Below, in pieces: positions 24,813-36,127 of a stretch of 64,000 nucleotides of DNA. The notes below the pieces were generated by a model. The model was not told the origin of the DNA, did no database searches, and saw only the letters and a list, made by a program, of their open reading frames with translations. This DNA comes from Apostichopus parvimensis. Taxonomy: Eukaryota; Echinodermata; Holothuroidea; Aspidochirotida; Stichopodidae. Every line of letters begins with the position of its first letter. The stretch's first letter is position 1. Where the stretch lies: assembly GCA_000934455.1 (NCBI GenBank), contig KN890751.1:1-64000 (forward strand), written 5' to 3'. The translations under genes and the position numbers were made by a program.

Positions 24813-25518
24813 TATATCATAGTCATATCTCTTTATAAATAATTTTATATTCATCTCACAGTTTGGTAAGTCATGTGCAAAAGTATCCCACTATACCAAC
24901 ACTTTACAATGCAAAATATTAGTTTTAATATTAATGTAAAGCTGTTTGACTCCCCCACCTCCCTCTTCCCTTGATACAAATTCAATTCTTTTCACTGTCA
25001 TGTAGTACCATTAATACTGGAGTTGAGCTGAAGGACATCACTTCCTTATATTATTTACAGCCTTATTCCGTTTGCCTTCAGTGATTAACAAACTCGATCG
25101 TCTGACGTCTGTTTACTCTGAAGAGTTAGTACACGTTTGTAACACTGACACTGCTCGAGTGAGGCAATATATACTGTGTACTATGATAGTACTGTTCATG
25201 AGAAGAGAGAGCTGAATTTCGAAACTGAATCAATTTAAACTAACTATGGTATTTTTCCTCAGTTGTTTTCTTCCCCAACTATTGTCTGGTATTTTTTTTT
25301 TTCATTGTGGTGACCCTGTTGGATCAGGAATAATTATGATATCCAATATCCCTAAAATTAACTGCAATTAATCAAGAGTATGATGAGTATCCCCGGGTTG
25401 CTTTTCTTGGTTTACAGAGTTTCAAAGTTTCCATCTAGAATAATGACAATTTTGCAGATTGTGAAAAACAAGTGTGTCTCAGTTAAAGACAGGTCTTTTT
25501 GTTTATTTCTTTTTCCAG

Positions 25519-25611
25519 TCGGAGGAAACCATTAACGAGTGTTGGTGCACCTCTGCATTCCCTGCAAGGTGTTCCTTCGAATCCAGCCTTGCCAACGTTG
25601 ACAGCGTGAAA
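25519..25611 (+). CDS. candidate internal coding exon, unknown protein
   Basis: A strong acceptor ('gtttatttctttttccag', ending 25518) and a strong donor ('gtgaaa|gtaagtaag') enclose exactly 93 bases, 31 codons in phase 0. The frame reads SEETINECWCTSAFP, ARCSFESSLAN, VDSVK. About 60% of third positions are G or C, well above the surroundings, which favours this frame. One other frame is open until a stop just before the donor. This is the best of the candidate exons between 3 and 38 kb, but I cannot name the protein. A tRNA-like element begins about 90 bases downstream. Confidence 0.4.
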
Positions 25612-25699
25612 GTAAGTAAGTCGTATCCTCTTCCCTTTTCTTTTCCTCCTCTACCCCTCCACCAAAGTACCTTGTGCTCTCTGTGTAACCGAAGATAAC

Positions 25700-25771
25700 A
25701 CACTTGTAGCTCAGTTGGAAGAGTACAGGATTTGTGATCCTGTGATCACTGGTTCAAATCCTGTTATAGTA
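25700..25771 (+). pseudogene. tRNA-like sequence or SINE head
   Basis: A box 'tagctcagttgg' (from 25707) and B box 'ggttcaaatcc' (25751-25761) are correctly spaced. The anticodon arm is perfect, 'cagga' and 'tcctg' around the loop 'tttgtga', which would give anticodon TGT (threonine). The D and T arms are passable. The acceptor strands ('acacttg' and 'tatagta') do not pair, so this is not a functional tRNA. It is a tRNA pseudogene or the 5' head of a tRNA-derived SINE. Confidence 0.6.
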
Positions 25772-25854
25772 AAAACTTTTTTGTTTGGTCTTTTCACATA
25801 AATTTGTTCACAATTTCCCAGTCTTGTTATAGTTTTTTGTTGACTCAAATCACA

Positions 25855-26172
25855 TTCACATCACACCACACCACATTCACATCCCACCACATCATACCAC
25901 ACCACATCACACTCTACCACACCACACTACACTACATCATATCATATCATACCACAGCACTTCAAATCACTTCACGTCACATCACTTCAAATCACATCAT
26001 ATCACATCACTTCAAATCACTTCACATCACATCACATCACTTCAAATCACATCACATTCACACCACACCACACCACATCACACCATACCATACCACAACA
26101 CATCATACCATACCACACCACACCATGTCACACTACATCACATCATACCACAGCACTTCAAATCACATGACA
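25855..26172. repeat. nearly G-free 'cacatcac' simple-sequence array
   Basis: About 320 bases built from 'cacatcac', 'accaca', 'ttcaaatcac' and 'catatcat' words, with only a handful of G on the plus strand. The 143-codon open frame across it (25804-26235, rich in H, T and S) is a by-product of the missing G, not a gene. Confidence 0.95.
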
Positions 26173-26810
26173 TCTTATATATATATATCCTTCAGAACAT
26201 TGTTGTGTACAATACTTTCAGTCATGAAATACTAACTTGACAGTTTGAAAATGTGATGTATGCTTTGAGTACATCATTGTATACATAATGTACATGTACT
26301 TTTCACACATCAACATGCTACCCACTTCAGAACATAGTTACAAACTGTCAGTTTGGTTAATTAATACCAGTATAAGTTTCAAACAATTGGAATAGAAAGC
26401 TTTAAAAAGTTAGGAAAAAATTCAATAAAAAAAATGAAGAGAGTAAAGATCAAAGATCTACAAGAACAACATAAGCAGTAAAAGTCAAATGTAAGAACGT
26501 CACAGTACTGTAGTTCTTTTACTTCGGATGAAGTTTAGTAAATCATCACCGAGCCCTTTTTTTTTTCTTTTTTTCGCATTCTGTGCAATATTTGTCATCT
26601 TCCAGCAGCAAACTAAACTTAACGCAGGTCTTCTTGTTATCAACATGTGAAAAGTGCATTGCTCTTTCAAATGGTTTGTCTTCTTTGATACAGAAATCCA
26701 TGATAAAATAGGTCTCTTTCCATTAGGAGCAAATGGAGCTACCTTTTTAGTGTTAATTAAACACTTGTTGTGTTGACAAGAGAGCAGTCTAGTCTTCTTT
26801 TATATGTATA

Positions 26811-26841
26811 TTGGGCAATAAACACTTCATTTATTGCCCAA
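26811..26841. other. short perfect hairpin
   Basis: 12-base arms, 'ttgggcaataaa' and 'tttattgcccaa', with a 7-base loop. It lies about 130 bases upstream of the hammerhead-like motif at 26975. Function unknown. Confidence 0.7.
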
Positions 26842-26974
26842 CCTTGCTTATTTACTCTACCCATCATGTGTCAAACTATTTATTATTTAGTAACTATTAG
26901 TAAGTATTTATTATTTAACCTGTCTGTATTCTGTGCGTGTTTTTGTCCCTTCTGTTACTGTTACTTGTCATTTA

Positions 26975-27014
26975 GCCTCTGAAGAAGATCCTGCTAGGAT
27001 CGAAACTTCAGGCC
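26975..27014 (+). ncRNA. hammerhead-ribozyme-like motif C (degenerate)
   Basis: 'gcct', then an intact core 'ctgaaga', one extra A, the helix II hairpin 'gatcctgctaggatc', 'gaaac', 'ttc' and 'aggc'. The departure from the other copies is T for G in the short helix III. It is preceded by 'ttactgttacttgtcattta' and followed by the family tail 'acatacttttacacattc' and 'gtgaataagcagtttgct', then 'aacagttttattttatttt'. It is probably the end of a dead retroelement copy. Confidence 0.5.
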
Positions 27015-27428
27015 AACATACTTTTACACATTCTATTACACTAGTGAATAAGCAGTTTGCTAACAGTTTTATTTTATTTTTATTTTTTAACTCCATAGTT
27101 GTTACAAAATAATTTTTGTTATTAATGGGTAATAAAACTTGTAGTGTCATTTGTCAAGTATCTTACATGAATATCCTCTTGCTATCCCACATAGGGTATC
27201 TTGACACCATTTGTAGAAGAAATTTGAACATCATCAGGATTATTCTGTCTGAAAATAACAGGATTTTCCATAATTGTACATAATAATTGCTTGGGAAATG
27301 ATAATTCTGTTGGATGAAATAAACATCTAACATCTATTAAAGTATTGGTCGTATCAAATGCAGGGAGTAATTTTACCGGTATCACATCGCAAAGTGCTGT
27401 ATATACAGTATGAGAAAACTGCTATATA

Positions 27429-27770
27429 TGTATACAAGTGCACAGTTGTGTAGCATCTTTTGTACACACAGGAACCATTGCATAGCAGGGTGAAAATTGT
27501 TATAATGCAAAAGTCGGTAACAAACACATGTAGCTATCTTCCATAAGTGTAGATCCTGAAGGAGGTGTAAGTGGTCAGGTGCCCAGGGAGCGAGGGCGCA
27601 GTGCTAAAACATTCCAATGTGTAGTTAGGTAGATGGGGAAAGTGCAGATGTGGAGTGGGAGACAGGTAAGTATCGTCACTCGTAAATCACCAAGCCATTA
27701 AGATTTTGGGGAATATATACAAGTGCACAGTCGTATAGCATCTTTTGTACACACAAGAACCATAGCATTT
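27429..27770. repeat. pair of direct ~57-bp repeats
   Basis: 'atacaagtgcacagttgtgt' plus 'agcatcttttgtacacacag' at about 27429-27486 returns at 27715-27770 with a few substitutions, 285 bases away. The segment between includes the reverse-oriented dispersed repeat at 27590-27680, which may have inserted into or captured this sequence. Confidence 0.75.
27590..27680 (-). repeat. dispersed 'TTACCTGTCTCC' repeat, reverse-oriented member
   Basis: On the plus strand it reads 'gttaggtagatggggaaagt' ... 'gagacaggtaagtat'. This is the reverse complement of the family ('cttacctgtctc' ... 'actttcccatctac', compare 57948-58040). In this orientation 'gagacag|gtaagtat' is a textbook 5' splice site on the plus strand. 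Confidence 0.55.
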
Positions 27771-29051
27771 TATATGAGACAGTTCAGAACATTTAACACT
27801 GCTACACAAACATGGAAGATTCTATTATTCCCTGTTGATGCATATACTAAAGAGGGGGGAAAAAACAAAGACCTATTGTTCTTATTCCACATTAAGTTTA
27901 TATATTAAACAAAGCATACACCACACCCATGATTTCCTTGTTGATTATATATGAATGTTCTTGTTTGCAATTCTCACGTTCACTTCAAACTTTTCTTGTT
28001 TTGAGATATACATAGGATTTGGAAACCTAATATATACCCGTTTTAATAAATGAGTATATTATTCTGTATTTTAAGGAAGTACTGTATCGAATGATGACAT
28101 GGAAAGGAAATTTAATAGCAACTTATTCCTGCAGTGACTTTTTCATCTTTTGTTCGTGTCGTGTAGGTTTAAGTGAATACGTACCCTGTCTATCAAGGGT
28201 CATTAACTAATTAGCTCATGCGTGCAGACAGCATTTAAAGGGAAACACTAAGAAATGTATCAAGTTTTGATAACAATATTTTTTTCCCGTTAAAGCAAGT
28301 TTTTTGTTTGTTTATTGAATGCGATGGTGATTTATGATTGTTAAAACTGTCCACATTTGCCATTTCTGAACTTTCAACATATATTGTAGTGTTTTGGGGA
28401 AATACTTTTAATAATATTTATTTGACTTGTTTGCCTCCGAATGAAACCTAGCAATATTTACCATTTAGAGTATGGTCTCTATATACCCAACTACCGTAAT
28501 TAACCAGCTTAGTATATACTTGAGCTATGGTACCTTAGTCTGCAAACGATCAGGGTATTACTGATTCTTCTTTTTCATGAACTGATATAAACACGTTCCA
28601 TGTTCTGCACTTATGAAAGGAGACATGAACGCAACCGTCATCTTTAGCTTGTATGACGAAGATCTTTGTGAAGAACGACTCACACAAAACGCCGAGAAAA
28701 ATCATGCTCCATGTGGGAGATATATGCCAGTTTTCAAAGATTCATCTGGGAATTGCCATATTGTAAATCTGTGATGTCATAGCGACATTATTTTTCATGT
28801 TGATATTAATTACTTGTTGACCATGTTAAGAATTTCAATAGTTTTAGATCCATCTGCATTACAGAAGATAAACATTGTACTACATTAAAGATGAAAAAAA
28901 TGATCACAACAAAAAAATGAAGCACATGTTGGCTAAAAAATGTCAAATTTTGACTTGATCAAGCCTTTTTTTTTTTGGTAAACACTTCAGGGTTGATCAG
29001 TTTGAAAAAAATAAACTTTCATGATGAATTTGTTTTCTCTTGTTTTTACAG

Positions 29052-29080
29052 AATGAATCTAGACGAGTGAAGACTGGTTG
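29052..29080 (+). CDS. candidate 29-base microexon
   Basis: Acceptor 'ttctcttgtttttacag' (ends 29051) and donor 'ggttg|gtgagtgg' flank 'aatgaatctagacgagtgaa' and nine more bases. It enters in phase 0 from the exon at 25519 and reads NESRRVKTG with two bases left. Sites are good on both sides, but close acceptor-donor pairs are expected a few times by chance in 64 kb. Confidence 0.22.
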
Positions 29081-29873
29081 GTGAGTGGCATTACTATAAT
29101 GTTACAAAGATGACAGAATAAAAATTGTTTTTAAACTTTGTATATTGGTGAATTATTGATGAATGCAGGCAATTTGCTAATTCACTGATAATAATTTGAC
29201 AAAGAGGAAAATAGTTTTGTTTGCTAATTCCTCACTCCACATGACTGTCTTCTTAATAATTTCTGTATCCTTCAGCATAGATCTGAGTTCGTTTCTGTGA
29301 GAATGTCATGATCCTAGGTAAAACGTGAACAGTTATGAATTTGCTTTGATCACAGAACAAATTTTAAGAGGCCATGATGCTTAGGAGATTGAACACTTAA
29401 TATATTTAAGGCCATTTCTGGTTTGAAAAGATTGCAATGTTCCCCAGCTAAAGGCACTATCTTGTTATGTGAATGCAAAGTAAAATAGAGGGCGCTATTG
29501 CATTTCTAAATTAGAATTTCTGACATCTTTTCTGGTAAGTGCCATACACAGGTCTTCATTGATCCAAAAATCACTTTGATTGACTAATCCACAAATTGAG
29601 CTGTTAAAGTTTCTTTCATTATTCCTTTTGTTGTTCAAACCTTTGGGCAATAACAAAAATATCAGTTTCAAAATGGTGAGGTTATAATTGTTTAACAAAT
29701 CTTTTGGTTGATTTTGAGAATTGGGAGGTGTTGGTTAGACCAGTATTGATTGGGAATATGCTAAGAGGGCATTGTTTTATGTTGGCAATATTCTCTAGCC
29801 ATTATATAGAGAGTGCAATAAGGGTGGGGGGGGGGCAGGGTGGATGGGCGCAGTGAAAGTCTCCATGTGCGCA

Positions 29874-29960
29874 TGTTAATTAGTGCATATGGTTATTGAC
29901 AGTCTACATAGTGCCGCGTGTTAATTAGTGCATATGGTAATAGAAAGTAGTCTACAAAGT
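29874..29960. repeat. two tandem 45-bp units
   Basis: 'tgttaattagtgcatatgg' at 29874 and 29919, each followed by an 'agtctaca' phrase. A G-run (29825-29835) lies just upstream. Confidence 0.8.
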
Positions 29961-32756
29961 ACTGACAATGGTAATATTTCCATGACGGGGAGGGGGGAGG
30001 TGAGAAGGGAAGGAAGAGGCATGGGATGGATGAAGGTGGCAAGTAGTCCTTTCCATGCCATTTCTCCCTTGGTTACACTAATAAGCACTACAACATAATT
30101 AAAGCAAAGTTAAAAGGAGTGAAAAGAATAACCTGTACTCTCTCTCTCTCTTTCTATGACCTGTGATATATGTTGCATACTCAATAAAACATCTTTAACT
30201 CTCATTGTTGAAATTGACTTTTGACAACAGTGGTATCGTGTTCTCAAGAGTCAGACCATCGAAAGACACTTAAAGGGGCATTAAAATTTAATTTGAGATA
30301 GAGTGATCATGGGTAAAGGTCATTATTCTGTGTCTGTGTCTGTCCCTGTTGATGTAACTCGCATTTTAACAAACTGTGAATAAACATCAGGTTGTCTTTT
30401 GTTTATTTTTCTTCATTTTTTATATGTATACAGTACTTTAGTACTGTATATATGTACTTTTTCAGTTTATAAAGACCACTCTACGGTCAAACTAGTATTG
30501 AGTTTCTTGTTGTATGAGGAGTAATTGGAGAACACTTTTTGTGTCTGATTAATTTACACCAAACTTAAATATATTCCTTTAAGATGAAGAATCATACCAG
30601 GTGCTACCTACCCGATATTGGGACCCCAAAGACGCAAATAAATTTGCTCGGCTGGAATAGCAGGACAGCATTTAGAGGAGAGGTGCAAAAATGGGAGAAG
30701 TACTGTTATTGGAAATGCTGCATGTTGTCTGCTTGTAGCGGTAGTCTCTGATTTTAAAACCACTGCATCAGTTTCATTAACTGTCGCAGGGTTTTATATA
30801 ATGTCGATCCTTTGGTTCTGTTACATTTGCAGGTTGTTAGCTGGATTAGTCCATAAATTCAAATTTCAATTACTGACAATTTTTTAAATTTTTTAACTTT
30901 AACCTTTCAGACTTTTTCTCTCTGTTAATAATACCAACATTATAAGTGTCTGTTTGAGAAATTTTGAGAAAAAATGTTACTTTAAGATAAACTGTGATTC
31001 CTAATCTCAAAACCTTATTGTTCTCAAGTTGCAAAGATGAATAGCTGAAAATTAAAATACTCATTTCCCTTCTTGCAGAAGTGCTTAAAACTATCACAGC
31101 CCAAGATACGTATTGCATAGGTCACATACTAAATTGGATTATTGTTGAACTGTGTTGACTGCATCTATCATTACAAGTCAATATGATCAATTGGGTTTGT
31201 AGGTCACAGTTTGGACTGATGAATGAATGACACAGATCTACTGTTTTACTACAGAATCCATTCGTAAACTTCAGGGTATATTGATGGATTCTGTTCGAGC
31301 CCCAGTCAGCTGGCTTAAACGTTTGAAGGGCCAATTACGGACTAATGAGAAGGAAGGGCCTGCAACATAAAGATCTAAACAATAATAAAACATGCATTGA
31401 TCACACAAACCGTTTCAAAAATGTTCAGCATCACCCTCCCATTTTCAGAACTTTCCGACTTGGGATCTTTGAGGTACTTGAAAAAGAGGGGGAAAAATGT
31501 GTTTGCATACCAGAAGTTAAAAAGGGCAAAAGTGGCTTTACTAATTAAAGTATGGTACTTTGAAGTATTGCTATGAAACTATTAAACACTCAAATCATAC
31601 AAGGATTCTGCCATGATCACCCAATCTAAAATAATTGTATGGTAATATCTTCATGAGCTCCCATCACCAAGAATTGTCCCTGTTTAAATGCTCTCTTCTA
31701 GAAATACCTTAATCGAGTGTGTCATACAGATACCAGATTAAAGAATCACCTTATTACCTACTAAATAGAGTGACTAGGAGTGTAACAAAAAAGTAGTCTA
31801 GCGCCATCTATACATATCACTCATCACCATGGTTGCCAATCCCTATTGGAATAAAAATTTGTTAGTAAATATCAGGTCTTTTGGGTCTTTTTTCCTTCTT
31901 AGTCTTTTTTTCACAGTAAAAAAGAACTGAGACTTACAAATCTATCATGATAATAAGTAAAAATAACCACTTAAAATCAAAGACAATTTTCCATCCAATC
32001 TGTCTCAGAATTGCTAACTTTCCATAAATCATGGACAATAACAACAGTTACTCATCAACTTTACCCTATAGATTTCTTCTTGGTTCCTGTCTTTTGCCCT
32101 GATTTTTCCTTCCCATAACTTTACTGAAAGGATACCGCTGCTCAACTCCATACCAGTTATGAATCAATCACAAAATATTTTTTTATGTGGCACGCGAATG
32201 GTGCAAGTGAGTGTCGACCCGGAAAGTGCTTTGCCCCCCTTTTTTTCATTCACTTTGTGTACCTGCTAACGCGGGTCATCTCTCTCAGTTGTGGCCAAGA
32301 GATTGGACCCCAGGGAGATGGATTTTATTGAGATTATGATGTATAGGCTTGTGTAAAAGCAATTCTTTCTATTTCCTTCTGTTTTTTTTTCTTTTCTGTT
32401 TTTTTTGGCTTCTGTTGTCCACCTGGCCTATGTCACCTGTCCCTATGTATAGTAGTCAGCTTAAGGTCTTAATCTGTTTGGGTCTTGGAGGGGGGATGAT
32501 AAAAGTTGGCCTAGATTTGAGAATTTTTGTTAAGTGTTGGGATTTATGCTTCATCTTCAATCAAGTTTGAAGACCAGAATGATCAACCTCACATTTTATT
32601 TGTGTTTGTGTGGGTGGGTGCATGTGTGTGTGTTTGTTCAATTTTTTTTTTAAATCAACTAGACTGTATGTCAGTATTTAGTTTCATAAAGGTGCCTTTT
32701 CGACATAGACAGCATAGTTATTATATGCGGCACAATCTTATTTTCTTCTTATCTCA

Positions 32757-32825
32757 CTTACCTGTCCCCCCACATCTTTAGCACTCTCACATGATCTTGT
32801 CAAGACTAGACTGGTAACTTTTTAA
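32757..32825 (+). repeat. dispersed 'TTACCTGTCTCC' repeat, member 4
   Basis: 'cacttacctgtccccccaca' then 'agcactctcacatgatc' and 'actagactggtaact'. Confidence 0.7.
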
Positions 32826-33188
32826 GCAGGGAACTGGTAAGCTAGTGGCTCAAAGCTATTCACCTCGTATAATTTGTGAGACACCCGGCGACTAGATTTT
32901 ATATCATAGTGAAATAAATTTTCTGCCAAAGGAAGGAATCTATGGGGTGGGTGAATCTTCAAATCCAAAGTTCCTATTCCACAGACAAAAAGTTTCCCCT
33001 TCTTACTTCCGTTTAACTCAAACTACAGCAAATCAAGATGAAAAGTGAATTTTTTCATCTGATTTGATGTAAGGTTTTGTTCTTATATGTAGTACTGTTC
33101 GTGTCAGAGATTTAAAAAAATAATGTAAGTGATGTTTTTCAGAAAATGTGTCGCTAAATTGTGGAGGTATGAAAGCTTATAGTTTTAG

Positions 33189-33297
33189 AATCCCCAAACT
33201 GCCTGGATTCTTAATTAACCAACAACAAAACAACAAAGTACCATAGATAGTAGTACTTTGTTGTTGGTTAATTAAGAATCCAGGCAGTTTGGGGATT
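33189..33297. other. long near-perfect fold-back hairpin
   Basis: The arms 33189-33226 and 33260-33297 are perfect 38-base reverse complements, starting 'aatccccaaactgcctgg'. A further inner pairing ('aacaaagtac' with 'gtactttgtt') lies beyond an 8-base insertion in the left arm. The terminal loop is only about 11 bases. Near-perfect arms imply recent origin or constraint. It could be a fold-back or MITE-like insertion, a template-switch palindrome or a small-RNA precursor. I see no clear target duplication. Confidence 0.9.
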
Positions 33298-33575
33298 TTC
33301 ATGCGCAAAACTCTTGTGTTTACTTTAAGTAGACATTCCTTATCTCGTAATGTGATAAGTGTTTTATTTATTGCACAGAGAAGCATTTTCCAAAGGGTTC
33401 TATCAAAGCATGGATCCGTATTCTATGTCAATTAGAAGCAAAACAGTGTCCATTTTCCAGATATTTATCTACAGTGTCTGTCCTCTGTTTGTTCACAATA
33501 TGTCACCATGTATTGTTCATTCAAGAACCTAAAAAAATAAAGAATATGATTAATTTCTATTAAACCCAATTTCAG

Positions 33576-33612
33576 GTTTGTCTGTTGCTCCATTTATGAA
33601 CATGTGGCACAG
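33576..33612 (+). CDS. candidate 37-base exon
   Basis: Acceptor 'taaacccaatttcag' and donor 'gcacag|gtaacaa'. With the two bases left from 29080 it reads W then FVCCSIYEHVAQ and ends in phase 0. There is no stop, and the two splice sites are good. No family recognised. Confidence 0.22.
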
Positions 33613-34028
33613 GTAACAACATTTTTGACATTTGGGTAAATTATACCAATTTTGTACAAACAATTACATTCTTTCCCCTGCGGGTTCACACAAACCCGTC
33701 CCAGTTGGTCAAACCATTAAATTCACATTTGCAGTCACCAAAGTAATTGTTGACAGAGTCAACCATTCCCTGCTATATCCTCTCCCTTTTCATACATTTC
33801 TCTCTTTACTCCGTTTATCATCAGAAATAATAATAATAAAAATATAAAAAATATCCTGTTTTATTATGGGCCTTCTGTGTCCCCCATTGATTGCAAGGGT
33901 CAACTATGGAATAACACCAGTTCCTCACATAGTTAATCAACCTTTAAAACAGTTGTTGTATGGTTCCATTGGGGGACATTAGATAAAACACAAAGTACCT
34001 CATTAAAATATATTTGTGATGTGTGTGG

Positions 34029-34390
34029 TTAGTAACAGGCAGATCAGGTTCGCTTGTGTGATTGAGTAAAAAAACAAAAGAAATTGTAGCTCAGAGGATA
34101 TAGAAACAAAACAAACATGTAGGCAAAATACTCTAGGTTTAATAATGAGATCTGTATTACCTTTTAATTGAACTGTTTCAACTGTCCACATGGAGGGGGA
34201 GGATGTGTTGAATCCCAAACCGTCTGTTATCAAATTGTTTTTTTCCAGTTTATTTTGTTAGTAACAGGCAGACCGGGTTTTGCTTGTGTGATTGAGTAAA
34301 AAAACAAAAGAAATGTAGTGCAGAGGGGAAGAGAAAAAAAAATTCTAGGCATATTCTGTTCGGGCTGTTATCAAACTGTTGTTGCAGTCG
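34029..34390. repeat. imperfect tandem duplication, ~229-bp period
   Basis: 'ttagtaacaggcagatcagg' (34029) and 'ttagtaacaggcagaccggg' (34258) are each followed by 'cttgtgtgattgagtaaaa' and 'acaaaagaaa'. 'ctgttatcaaattgtt' near 34223 corresponds to 'ctgttatcaaactgtt' near 34366. Confidence 0.75.
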
Positions 34391-34691
34391 ATTTATTGTT
34401 TTGTCATTTGCATACTAAATTTATGTATCGTTGATAATTTTCTGTTATATTTATTGAACTTTTTGGAAAAATAACAATGTTTAAATATCACAAAAGGAGA
34501 GACAGGAGTTTTTCCTGTCATAAAGAATTGACAAAAACTTTATGTATCTGAGTGTTACATGTTATCTGAGCTGTAATTAACTAAAATGTGCCAAGTAAAA
34601 CTGTTGTAAACAAACAGTACATGTTAACTGTACCAAGATAAAATACTTTTAATTGAATTACTAAACTATAGATGCTTTTCTAAACAGTGTC

Positions 34692-34729
34692 TGATCAGGG
34701 AGCTGCGTTAGAGTAGCAGCTCCCTGGTC
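34692..34729. other. short hairpin
   Basis: Arms 'cagggagctgc' (34696-34706) and 'gcagctccctg' (34716-34726) with a 9-base loop. The stem extends by three further pairs, one of them G-U. No U-tract or other cue to function. Confidence 0.65.
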
Positions 34730-35572
34730 TGATGGAATTTAGGTACATTCCAAGACAAAAACCTCATCTTTGAGAATATGAACAATGAAATCAGTGGTGA
34801 CTAGTTAAAAGTGTTGTACTGCCCTCTATTATATCTGTCTTCATCCTCAGTGTACTAATGTGTCACCACACAATGTCAATTGTCACAGGAAATGAGCCTT
34901 CACTTGTTTGTAAACACAAAAAAACAATAAAAACTTTTCAAAAAGAAAAAGAAGGGATTTCATGTTTTCAGCCCAGCCAGTGAGGCTGATTAATTATATT
35001 TTCCATTGTAATACATGAAATAAATGAATGAAAATACACGAATTAAATCACTTATAAATTAAATTTACTATTAGCGTGAATGATACGATAATTGGATGGA
35101 CATCCATTCCAGCAGATTGTTCATTATTTCTTGTAGCAAATTTTGCAACTTGAAACAACTGATAGCAAAAAAATAAATATATATATTCTTGCATAATACA
35201 CTGATTCACGAGGGAAACATTGAACTGTTAAAATTTGGATGTATACATTTCTAATCATAAGTCTTGAAGTTCAAAGTATGATTAATTTCTTTAGCCATAG
35301 GTTAAGGAGAAAGCTTGCCTAGAAGTTTCCTTGTTCAAAAGGAAGTTCAGTTGTATGGAACCGGTCTTTAGCATTTACTTCATATACTCAGTGTTCTAGG
35401 TAACGTGGGTGTACATGTGGCTGGTTTGACATTTCAATTGAATTGACCGTCGTAGACTAAATATCAACATAGCATTTAAAATCAAAGCAGTATACCTGGT
35501 TGACAATGTTAGAAAGCACAGAGTTTTAATCCAGGTAGACTTCCATGAATCAACAGCTTTCCTCCCTTGCAG

Positions 35573-35584
35573 AAAATTACAGTG
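35573..35584 (+). CDS. candidate 12-base microexon
   Basis: Acceptor 'agctttcctcccttgcag' and donor 'cagtg|gtaagtaat' leave only 'aaaattacagtg' (KITV), a phase-neutral insert. Both sites are strong, and neural-type microexons of 9-15 bases exist in animals. A coincidental pair is at least as likely. Confidence 0.15.
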
Positions 35585-36118
35585 GTAAGTAATTGTTCCC
35601 TTTGATCAGGTAAATTTTTAGCCTGTGACCATTTTTTTTTCTACTTTTAGTGTTAAGCAAATGTGAGCTCCGACTTGATGCTTGATTACAGAATACAACC
35701 AAATTTCTTGGCTATTTTGAAGTAAAATTTGAAAAGTTAAAAGGCTAGTTAAACAAAGTTGATGCCAATGGAAATATACGTTTACGGATTTGATGCAGAG
35801 CTATAAATACTGACATACACAATGGGGCTATAAAACCGACGTTAATTGCTAGGTATGCTAAAATGGTCACAAAGTTAAAAAAGAAAAAACTTACAGGACA
35901 CTTTCTTCTCAGACAACTGCTGTTGACTGCCATGTTAGATGTAACATTCCATTACAGCCTGGTTTGATTCTCCACTTTGTTCCTCAAAGCTCTGGTTTCT
36001 ATACTTGACTTATTTAACGAAGGGAAAAGAGAAGGGAAAAAAAAAATTCCTTTTTTAATTCCATCTCCTTATCTCCAATCTTGCTGATAATTTTGGCTTT
36101 CCCTGGCTTTTTTTTTAG

Positions 36119-36127
36119 TCTGACAAG
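36119..36127 (+). CDS. candidate 9-base microexon
   Basis: Acceptor 'cctggctttttttttag' and donor 'gacaag|gtaagg' leave 'tctgacaag' (SDK), in phase with the preceding candidate. It carries the same caution as the 12-base candidate 540 bases upstream. Confidence 0.15.

Noticed and set aside
25804-26235. 143-codon frame rich in H, T and S
   Set aside because: It is a simple-sequence array lacking G, so stops are depleted; no protein signature.
26968-27150. Peptide 'CVKVCWPEVSILAGSSSEA' that recurs, in variants, near 14.2 and 43.5 kb
   Set aside because: It is the translated reverse complement of the hammerhead-like tail, so its recurrence reflects the DNA repeat, not a conserved protein.
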